NCBI GenBank assembly: GCA_007131465.1
Contig: SLQN01000481.1
Span: forward strand, 1 to 6,192
Direction of reading: 5' to 3'
From: Paracoccaceae bacterium
GTDB taxonomy: Bacteria; Pseudomonadota; Alphaproteobacteria; Rhodobacterales; Rhodobacteraceae
Length of the DNA: 6,192 nucleotides
A model generated the notes under the pieces. The model did no database searches. It was not told the origin of the DNA and saw only the letters and a list, made by a program, of their open reading frames with translations. The translations under genes were made by a program, and so were the position numbers. Positions 1-5,055 of this stretch are shown here, in pieces. Each line of letters opens with the position of its first letter. Positions within the stretch are counted from its first letter, which is position 1.

Positions 1-594
1 AGCCCCGGCACGCTGGGAACAATCGCCATCCGCCTGCCCCTGCCGCCCGGAACCCTGCCCGGGCTGTGGAACGCCGAAGAGCGGTTTCGCAAGAGCTACC
101 TCGACCCGTTCCCCGGCTATTACGCGACCGGGGACGCCGGATACATGGATACGGACGGCTATATCTACATCATGGCGCGGACTGATGACGTGATCAATGT
201 GGCGGGCCACCGGTTGTCTACCGGCGCGATGGAGGAAGTGCTGGCCAGCCACCCGGATGTGGCCGAATGCGCCGTAATCGGGGTTTCTGATGACCTGAAG
301 GGCCAGTTGCCGCTGGGGTTGCTGTGCCTTAACAAGGGCGCGACCCGCGCGGCGGACGAGATCGTGCGCGATTGCGTGAAACTGGTGCGCGACCAGATCG
401 GCCCGGTCGCGGCCTTCAAGTTGGCGGTGGTCGTGGAACGCCTGCCAAAGACCCGGTCCGGCAAGATATTGCGCGCCACGATGGTCAGCATCGCGGATGG
501 GCAGCCCTTCAAGATGCCTGCCACCATCGACGATCCGGTAATTCTGGACGAGATCGCGACAGCATTGCAAGGGCTGGGTTTCGCTGCACGTTAA
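1..594 (+). CDS. prpE: Propionyl-CoA synthetase, 3' part (5' end outside window)
   Basis: This is the C-terminal ~197 residues of an AMP-forming acyl-CoA synthetase, open from base 1 and ending in TAA at 592-594. The family makes propionyl-CoA from propionate, ATP and CoA through a propionyl-adenylate, in the cytoplasm. Visible in order are a PrpE-type segment LPLPPGTLPGLW, the ATGD motif (Asp codon 133-135), the hinge region ARTDDVINVAGHRLST, and the C-terminal PKTRSGKILR with the catalytic Lys at 463-465. The tail TIDDPVILDEI closely resembles the end of E. coli PrpE as I recall it, which favours propionyl-CoA synthetase (PrpE/ACSS3 type) over acetyl-CoA synthetase. One small difference is Ala where the hinge motif usually reads GRTDD. 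A GC hairpin follows directly, so this is probably the end of a transcription unit. Family membership is secure. Substrate preference for propionate is inferred from similarity, because the acyl-pocket residues lie upstream of the window. Confidence 0.92.
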   Translation, partial: SPGTLGTIAIRLPLPPGTLPGLWNAEERFRKSYLDPFPGYYATGDAGYMDTDGYIYIMARTDDVINVAGHRLSTGAMEEVLASHPDVAECAVIGVSDDLKGQLPLGLLCLNKGATRAADEIVRDCVKLVRDQIGPVAAFKLAVVVERLPKTRSGKILRATMVSIADGQPFKMPATIDDPVILDEIATALQGLGFAAR

Positions 595-596
595 GC

Positions 597-625
597 GCCC
601 GGCGCGGGATATTTTCGCGCCGGGC
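597..625 (+). terminator. GC hairpin after prpE, probable terminator without U-tract
   Basis: A perfect 10-bp inverted repeat, GCCCGGCGCG (597-606) and CGCGCCGGGC (616-625), encloses the 9-base loop GGATATTTT. It starts two bases after the prpE stop codon. The position and stability suggest a transcription terminator or a 3'-end-stabilising structure. No T-run follows the right arm (AAGATTGATT), so it is not a textbook intrinsic terminator. Confidence 0.6.
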
Positions 626-661
626 AAGATTGATTGCCATATTAACTACTTCCGCCTATGG

Positions 662-731
662 TTGTGACAACAGTGCAGAGAATCGCGGCTGAATTACAGC
701 CTGCTGCAGGCTCCGATGTATTTTGTGACAA
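662..731. promoter_or_regulatory. Candidate regulatory region: two TTGTGACAA dyads and an inverted repeat
   Basis: The gap upstream of the HPt gene holds the 9-mer TTGTGACAA twice, at 662-670 and 723-731, with 61 bp between their starts. Each copy is a dyad with arms TTGT and ACAA around a central G; the first extends to a perfect 5-1-5 dyad, GTTGTGACAAC (661-671). Between them lies AGCCTGCTGCAGGCT (698-712), with 6-base arms and a 3-base spacer. The pattern is seen directly in the sequence. Its role as an operator for this operon is inference. I could not place a convincing -35/-10 pair. Confidence 0.35.
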
Positions 732-739
732 GTATTGCT

Positions 740-1096
740 ATGCCCTTGCGACAGTTCGACACGCAACTCGTGGATGATCTTTTGGCTCTTGACGGGGGGG
801 AACTGCGCGATCAGTTGCTGGCCGATCTGTCCCGCTGCGCCGCGCAGATACGCGAAAACGGGGGCTCCCCTCGTCAAGACATGCCGCCCCCCGAACAGAT
901 ACGGCGCGATCTGCACGAGTTGCGCGGCATCGCACTGACAATCGGGGCGACTGGCCTTTCCGAATATTGCCTGGAAACCGAAGACCGGCTGTTCCACCCC
1001 CCGGACGCCACGTCCCGGCTCCGATACGCGACCATCGCTGCGGCCTGTGACGCCTTGGCCGAGGGCATTCTGGCGCGGCGGGTCGACCCGGCATGA
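740..1096 (+). CDS. HPt-domain histidine phosphotransfer protein
   Basis: This is a 118-residue, probably all-helical protein with one HPt (histidine-containing phosphotransfer) domain. The core motif is HELRGIALTIGA, matching the HPt pattern H-x-L-[KR]-G-x5-G, with the phospho-accepting His at residue 59 (codon 914-916). Such proteins carry a phosphoryl group from the receiver domain of a hybrid kinase to the receiver of a response regulator. The stop codon overlaps the next start as ATGA (1093-1096), so the two are probably translationally coupled and the downstream regulator is the likely partner. An in-frame ATG at 716 would add eight residues (MYFVTSIA), but their AT-rich codons are unlike the rest of the gene and would place a TTGTGACAA dyad inside the CDS. 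I therefore prefer 740, although neither start has a strong ribosome binding site. The kinase is not in this window. A G7 run lies at 794-800. Confidence 0.78.
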   Translation: MPLRQFDTQLVDDLLALDGGELRDQLLADLSRCAAQIRENGGSPRQDMPPPEQIRRDLHELRGIALTIGATGLSEYCLETEDRLFHPPDATSRLRYATIAAACDALAEGILARRVDPA

Positions 1097-2490
1097 ACAA
1101 TGCAGTCCCCGCCCCCCCCAAGCGCCCAGCGGTGCTGCTGGTCGAGGATACGCCCTCTTTGCAGATGCTGTATCGCATGGTTCTGACAAAGGTCGGTTGC
1201 CCGCCGGTTTGCGCGGCCTCGGGTGCCGAGGCACTGAGCAAGTTCGAGAAACATCGGCCGGGCGTCGTCCTTCTGGACCTGATGCTGCCCGATATGGATG
1301 GCATGACGCTGCTGCATCAAATGCTTACGCTTGCGCCCCGCACGCGTATCGTCGTCATCACGGCGAATGCCTCGATTGACAAGGCAATCGAGGCGACCCG
1401 CAAGGGGGCGCATGACTTTCTGGTCAAGCCCCTGGGAGATCAGCGCCTTGTCAGCACTGTGACCAATGCGCTGAACGTCTTCACGGCCCAGAACCGGACC
1501 AGCACCGCACCGCAGGGAAGCCTGCTGGACCTCAGCCCCTATTTCCGCCATGCCAAGTCCGAACCCATGCAGCGGCTGTGCAGCCAGATTGCGGCGGTGG
1601 CGCGCTCGATGGCGCCCGTGTTTATCCTGGGTGAGCAAGGGAGCGGCAAGAAAACCGTGGCGCGGATGGTGCATGCGGAATCGCCGCGTGCCGCCAGACC
1701 CTTCGTGACGGTGAACTGCGCCCTGCATGACCCGCCGTCGCTGGAGGCAGAGCTTTTCGGCCGGGCGAAGCATGTCGGCCCGGAGCAGGGCGCGATCTTC
1801 GCCGCCAATGGCGGCACATTGCTGATCGAAAACCCGCAGGATATGCCGCTGCATCTGCAAACCTGGCTGCTCAGCATTCTTCAAAACGGCATCGACAGCC
1901 GCAGCGATGCCCCCCCGCCCGAACCCATCGACCTGCGCCTTGTGTGCAGTGCACGCACCCATCCCGGTGACGCTGTGCGCACAGGAACCTTGAGCGCAGA
2001 CCTCTACTACCACATGTTTGTCATCCCGCTGCAGGTGCCCGCGCTACGCGACCGCGGCGATGATATTATTCCGTTTGCCCGCAATCTTGTTACCCTGATT
2101 TCCCGGCAGGAGGGCAAGCGCTTTACTGGAATATCGGCCGCAGCAGCAGCGCATCTTGCGCAATTGCCATGGCCCGGCAATCTGCGCGAACTGATCAATG
2201 TGCTGCGCCATGCCGTGGTGCTGCATGACGGGCCGGAACTGACGCAGCAGATGCTGCCAGAGGGGCTGGTCGCGGCGGCCACCGATGCCACCCGGATACC
2301 ATCTGACACCTCTGCGCTGACATTGGAAGACGCGATGGCCGGGCTGAGCATGGCCGAGATCGAAGAGCGCGCCGTGAGGGCCGCGATAGCGCGTCATGAC
2401 GGATCAATCCCGCGCGCCGCGCGCGAACTGGACATTGCGCCCTCGACGATTTACCGCAAACGCGATGTATGGTCCAAACCCGCCACCTGA
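1093..2490 (+). CDS. NtrC-family response regulator with degenerate AAA+ domain
   Basis: This 465-residue protein has three domains. The receiver (~12-128) keeps the acidic pair E18/D19, phospho-acceptor D62, switch T90 and K112. The AAA+ region (~148-375) has an intact Walker A (G-EQ-GSGK, 180-186) and sensor II WPGNLRE (360-366). A Fis-type HTH (~436-457; GSIPRAARELDIAPSTIYRK) ends the protein. Key sigma-54 activator features are missing. After ELFG (220-223) the GAFTGA loop is absent. The Walker B consensus GGTLFLDE reads GGTLLIEN, so Asp-Glu becomes E246-N247. Sensor I Asn is replaced by R288. FREDLYYRL reads LSADLYYHM, so both arginine-finger positions are lost (S301, H307). The family normally hydrolyses ATP to remodel sigma-54 polymerase; this member probably does not. 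I infer a phosphorylation-controlled DNA-binding regulator acting without sigma-54, fed by the overlapping HPt gene. The reading frame is intact and the length normal, so this is not a pseudogene. A C8 run covers codons 7-9. Confidence 0.88.
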   Translation: MNNAVPAPPKRPAVLLVEDTPSLQMLYRMVLTKVGCPPVCAASGAEALSKFEKHRPGVVLLDLMLPDMDGMTLLHQMLTLAPRTRIVVITANASIDKAIEATRKGAHDFLVKPLGDQRLVSTVTNALNVFTAQNRTSTAPQGSLLDLSPYFRHAKSEPMQRLCSQIAAVARSMAPVFILGEQGSGKKTVARMVHAESPRAARPFVTVNCALHDPPSLEAELFGRAKHVGPEQGAIFAANGGTLLIENPQDMPLHLQTWLLSILQNGIDSRSDAPPPEPIDLRLVCSARTHPGDAVRTGTLSADLYYHMFVIPLQVPALRDRGDDIIPFARNLVTLISRQEGKRFTGISAAAAAHLAQLPWPGNLRELINVLRHAVVLHDGPELTQQMLPEGLVAAATDATRIPSDTSALTLEDAMAGLSMAEIEERAVRAAIARHDGSIPRAARELDIAPSTIYRKRDVWSKPAT

Positions 2491-3319
2491 TCGCACGCGC
2501 ACCATCCTGATTACCGGTTGTTCCTCGGGAATCGGGTATCATGCAGCGCATGCGCTGGCTGCGCGCGGCTGGCGCGTCTTCGCAACCTGCCGCCAGGAGG
2601 CCGATTGCGCCCGGCTACGCGACACGGGGCTGGAGAGTCTGCGCCTCGATTATACCGACACGACCTCAATTCACGCTGCCCTGGCTGAGATTCTGGACCG
2701 GACCGGCGGAAGGCTGGATGCGCTGTTCAACAATGGCGCACATGCCATACCCGGCGCGACCGAGGACCTGCCAACCGATGCCCTGCGCGCGATATTCGAG
2801 GCAAACTTCTTTGGCTGGCATGACCTGACGCGCGCCGTCATCCCGGTGATGCGCGCACAAGGGGCTGGGCGGATCGTGCAGAATTCCTCGGTCCTGGGGC
2901 TGGCCGCATTGCGCTGGCGCGGGGCTTATGTGGCGACGAAATTCGCGCTTGAAGGGCTGAGCGATGTGCTGCGTCTGGAGATGGCGGGCACAGGCATCCA
3001 AGTCAGCCTGATCGAGCCGGGGCCGATCACGACGCGCATCCGTGAAAACTCGATCCTGCATTTCGAACGCTGGATCGACTGGCGAAACAGTGCGCGCGCT
3101 GATCAGTATCGCGACCATCTGCTGGCGCGGCTGTATGACCAGCGCGACCCGGATTTCTTTGAACTTCCGCCCGAGGCCGTGACCCGCCGCCTGATCCATG
3201 CGGTGGAATCGCGCTGGCCGAAACCACGCTACGCCGTGACCACGCCCACCTACCTTCTGGGAATGGCACGGCGCATCCTGCCCACCCGCGCGCTTGACTG
3301 GCTCTTGCGCAAACTGTGA
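2465..3319 (+). CDS. Short-chain dehydrogenase/reductase, YbbO-like
   Basis: This 284-residue classical SDR is a predicted cytoplasmic NAD(P)-dependent oxidoreductase. The Rossmann glycine motif is TGCSSGIG (17-24). The active-site serine lies in NSSVLG (140-145), and the catalytic pair is Y155/K159 in YVATK. The post-active-site segment SLIEPGPITTRIREN and the C-terminal PKPRYAVTTPTYLLGMARRILP resemble E. coli YbbO, an NADP-dependent aldehyde reductase, as I recall its sequence. The usual NNAG motif reads NNGA (89-92). The start at 2465 leaves a short lead-in before the first strand (TILITG) and overlaps the regulator gene by 26 bp. An upstream in-frame ATG at 2396 would overlap by 95 bp and add residues without SDR character. 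The overlap suggests co-transcription with the HPt/regulator pair. The substrate cannot be read from the sequence; an aldehyde or other hydrophobic carbonyl is a guess from YbbO. Confidence 0.87.
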   Translation: MYGPNPPPDRTRTILITGCSSGIGYHAAHALAARGWRVFATCRQEADCARLRDTGLESLRLDYTDTTSIHAALAEILDRTGGRLDALFNNGAHAIPGATEDLPTDALRAIFEANFFGWHDLTRAVIPVMRAQGAGRIVQNSSVLGLAALRWRGAYVATKFALEGLSDVLRLEMAGTGIQVSLIEPGPITTRIRENSILHFERWIDWRNSARADQYRDHLLARLYDQRDPDFFELPPEAVTRRLIHAVESRWPKPRYAVTTPTYLLGMARRILPTRALDWLLRKL

Positions 3320-3385
3320 TCCCGGTGGCATTTAGGGGTCGCAATCGCACGCAGGACCGCTAGGTTGCGCGGTATCTGTGCAATG

Positions 3386-3392
3386 AAAGGAG
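3386..3392 (+). promoter_or_regulatory. Ribosome binding site for the small membrane protein
   Basis: AAAGGAG lies five bases before the ATG at 3398. It decides the start against in-frame upstream candidates at 3365 (TTG) and 3383 (ATG), because it falls inside or after those codons. Confidence 0.75.
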
Positions 3393-3397
3393 TGCCC

Positions 3398-3604
3398 ATG
3401 CTGTCGGACCCGCTGTTCCTGATTGCAGCGCTTGCCGCGCTGGTGGTGCTTGCAATCCTTGCCGTGGGGATCGGGGGGTTTGCACGCGGGGGCGAGTTCA
3501 ATAAGAAGCACGGCAACCGCATGATGCGCTGGCGGCTTTACGCGCAATTCGGCGCAGTCGTGCTTATCATGATATTTCTTTATTTCCGAACAAGAGGGGC
3601 CTGA
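3398..3604 (+). CDS. Small two-helix membrane protein, HIG1-like (twin transmembrane)
   Basis: This 68-residue protein has two predicted transmembrane helices, about residues 5-28 and 47-63. They are joined by a short polar, basic loop containing GGEFNKKHGNRMMRWR (31-46). The two-helix hairpin and the G-G-x-F-N...R-M-M-R-x-R...Q loop pattern resemble the bacterial HIG1 (hypoxia-induced gene 1) family. Mitochondrial members of that family associate with respiratory-chain complexes. There are no catalytic residues or signal-peptide cleavage features, and the first helix probably anchors the protein in the inner membrane. The start is set by a good Shine-Dalgarno sequence. The stop lies one base before the next ATG, so it is very likely co-transcribed with the adenosyltransferase gene. 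Family assignment is from recalled motif similarity, and the function in this organism is unknown. Confidence 0.72.
   Translation: MLSDPLFLIAALAALVVLAILAVGIGGFARGGEFNKKHGNRMMRWRLYAQFGAVVLIMIFLYFRTRGA
3592..3599 (+). promoter_or_regulatory. Ribosome binding site for the adenosyltransferase
   Basis: AAGAGGGG ends six bases before the ATG at 3606, inside the last codons of the upstream membrane-protein gene. It supports 3606 as the start and coupled translation. Confidence 0.6.
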
Positions 3605-3605
3605 C

Positions 3606-4178
3606 ATGGTTGTCCTGAACAAGATCTACACCCGCACCGGCGATGCGGGCGAGACCGCGCTTGGAAACGGCGCGCGCGTGGCCAAACATAGCCAGCGCGT
3701 CACCGCCTATGGCACGGTCGATGAACTGAACTCCACCATCGGTCTGGCCCGCCTGCACGCAACCGGCGACATGGAGGCCGCGTTCTCCCGCATCCAGAAC
3801 GACCTTTTTGACCTTGGTGCCGATCTCTGCCGCCCCGACATGGAGCGCGATGCAGATGCCGAATATACCCCCCTGCGCATCGTGCCATCGCAAGTCGACC
3901 GGCTGGAACGCGAGATCGACGCGATGAATGGAAAACTTCAGCCTCTGCGCAGCTTCATTCTGCCCGGCGGCTCCGCCCTTGCCGCGCATCTGCATCTGTG
4001 CCGCACAGTCGCGCGTCGGGCCGAGCGGGAAACCGTGGCGCTCGCCGCGATTGAAGGCATCAACGAATCAGCCGTGAAATACATCAATCGGCTGTCGGAC
4101 TGGTTCTTCGTTGCGGGACGCATCGCCAATGATGACGGGAAGGCGGATATCCTGTGGGTTCCCGGGGCGAACCGTTAG
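3606..4178 (+). CDS. PduO-type cob(I)alamin adenosyltransferase
   Basis: This 190-residue cytoplasmic enzyme transfers the 5'-deoxyadenosyl group of ATP to cob(I)alamin, giving adenosylcobalamin. Family motifs are all present: the N-terminal ATP-binding YTRTGDAGET (8-17), YGTVDELNSTIG (35-46), FILPGGS (117-123), the RTVARRAERE helix (133-142), equivalent to the RRAER region altered in human MMAB disease alleles, and YINRLSDWFFVAGR (159-172). Length matches the single-domain PduO/MMAB class, not the CobA/BtuR type. It starts one base after the small membrane-protein stop. The product is the cofactor of methylmalonyl-CoA mutase and, in many Rhodobacterales, ethylmalonyl-CoA mutase, which fits prpE and etfBA in the same window. 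No B12-riboswitch-sized leader precedes it. A common annotation is cob(I)yrinic acid a,c-diamide adenosyltransferase; I give no symbol because usage differs between genomes. Confidence 0.93.
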   Translation: MVVLNKIYTRTGDAGETALGNGARVAKHSQRVTAYGTVDELNSTIGLARLHATGDMEAAFSRIQNDLFDLGADLCRPDMERDADAEYTPLRIVPSQVDRLEREIDAMNGKLQPLRSFILPGGSALAAHLHLCRTVARRAERETVALAAIEGINESAVKYINRLSDWFFVAGRIANDDGKADILWVPGANR

Positions 4179-4197
4179 AACAACAAGATCTGCGAAA

Positions 4198-4215
4198 CGC
4201 GGCGTCGGCGCCGCG
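4198..4215 (+). terminator. Short GC hairpin after the adenosyltransferase gene
   Basis: CGCGGCG (4198-4204) and CGCCGCG (4209-4215) pair perfectly across the tetraloop TCGG, 20 bases after the stop codon. Small T-runs occur further on (4227-4230, 4237-4241) but not directly after the stem. It could terminate the upstream unit or form part of the etfB leader. It is a weak call because the region is GC-rich. Confidence 0.35.
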
Positions 4216-4278
4216 AGATGCGTCGATTTTACACTGTTTTTGCGGCGCTGGTCCCGCTAGAACCTCTTAAAACAGCAT

Positions 4279-4285
4279 TAAGGAG
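4279..4285 (+). promoter_or_regulatory. Strong Shine-Dalgarno of etfB
   Basis: TAAGGAG, a full match to the 16S anti-SD core, sits eight bases before the etfB ATG in an AT-richer stretch (4259-4290). It is the strongest ribosome binding site in the window, consistent with high expression of EtfB. Confidence 0.8.
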
Positions 4286-4293
4286 TAAGACGC

Positions 4294-5055
4294 ATGAAGG
4301 TGCTTGTGCCGGTCAAGCGCGTGATCGACTACAACGTGAAAGTCCGCGTCAAGGCGGATGGCAGCGGCGTCGATCTGGCGAATGTGAAGATGTCGATGAA
4401 CCCGTTTGACGAAATCGCCGTGGAAGAGGCGATCCGGCTGAAGGAAGCCGGGGTCGCGTCCGAGATCGTGGCGGTGTCGATTGGCGTGAAGCAGGCGCAG
4501 GAAACGCTGCGCACGGCGCTGGCGATGGGCGCGGACCGGGCGATCCTGATTGTGGCCGCCGACGATGTGCATACCGATATCGAACCGCTGGCGGTGGCAA
4601 AACTGCTCAAGGGCGTCATTGATGCAGAGGCGCCCGGTCTGGTGCTGTGCGGCAAGCAGGCCATCGACAATGATATGAACGCCACCGGACAGATGCTGGC
4701 CGCGCTGACCGGATGGGCGCAGGCGACTTTCGCCTCCGAGGTCAAGATCGACGGCGAAAGCGCTCTGGTGACACGCGAAGTCGATGGTGGGTTGCAGACC
4801 ATCCGGGTGAAGCTGCCTGCGATCGTCAGTGTGGACCTGCGCCTGAACGAGCCGCGCTACGCCTCGCTGCCCAATATCATGAAGGCGAAGAAGAAACCGC
4901 TCGAGGAAAAGACACCTGCCGATTATGGCGTCGATGTCACCCCGCGGCTGAGCGTGGTCAAGACCTCGGAACCCGCCACCCGCGCGGCGGGTGTCAAAGT
5001 CGGGTCGGTCGATGAACTTGTGGCGAAACTCAAGGATGAAGCGGGGGTGATCTGA
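4294..5055 (+). CDS. etfB: Electron transfer flavoprotein, beta subunit
   Basis: This 253-residue EtfB is close to full family length. With EtfA it forms a soluble heterodimer that carries one FAD and an AMP and takes electrons from acyl-CoA and other dehydrogenases to ETF:quinone oxidoreductase. Diagnostic segments are [18 protein letters not shown] at the N-terminus, [17 protein letters not shown] (35-51), [16 protein letters not shown] (119-134, nucleotide region), the family signature [19 protein letters not shown] (161-179), and the recognition loop [10 protein letters not shown] (192-201). L192 corresponds to the human Leu195 that docks into partner dehydrogenases. The sequence is very close to mitochondrial ETFB, which points to the classical, non-bifurcating group. 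The TGA overlaps the etfA ATG by one base. A 115-bp gap before the gene suggests its own promoter, but I could not place a convincing one. Confidence 0.97.
   Translation: MKVLVPVKRVIDYNVKVRVKADGSGVDLANVKMSMNPFDEIAVEEAIRLKEAGVASEIVAVSIGVKQAQETLRTALAMGADRAILIVAADDVHTDIEPLAVAKLLKGVIDAEAPGLVLCGKQAIDNDMNATGQMLAALTGWAQATFASEVKIDGESALVTREVDGGLQTIRVKLPAIVSVDLRLNEPRYASLPNIMKAKKKPLEEKTPADYGVDVTPRLSVVKTSEPATRAAGVKVGSVDELVAKLKDEAGVI
5043..5050 (+). promoter_or_regulatory. Likely ribosome binding site of etfA
   Basis: GGGGGTGA lies four bases before the etfA ATG (5055), inside the last codons of etfB. Together with the 1-base TGATG overlap it supports coupled translation and roughly equal amounts of the two subunits. 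Confidence 0.5.

Noticed and set aside
874..2013. 379-codon open frame on the - strand across the HPt and regulator genes
   Set aside because: It lies antisense to two genes with clear domain motifs. Its translation is rich in Arg, His, Gln and Cys with no recognisable motif, as expected of a shadow frame in GC-rich DNA.
2396..2464. Longer start for the SDR gene
   Set aside because: It would overlap the regulator by 95 bp and add a basic, unstructured stretch (SRAPRANWTLRPRRF) that is the frame-shifted reading of the HTH region. The start at 2465 fits the SDR N-terminus.
1093..2490. Regulator as NtrC of nitrogen control or as a pseudogene
   Set aside because: There is no ntrB next to it; an HPt gene takes that place. 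The frame is intact, of full length, and keeps receiver and HTH residues, so the AAA+ losses look like divergence, not decay.
3320..3397. Possible cobalamin riboswitch ahead of the membrane-protein/adenosyltransferase pair
   Set aside because: The gap is only 78 bp and shows no B12-box-like sequence. A cobalamin riboswitch needs about 200 nt. Only a weak 5-bp pairing (CGCAA/TTGCG) is visible.
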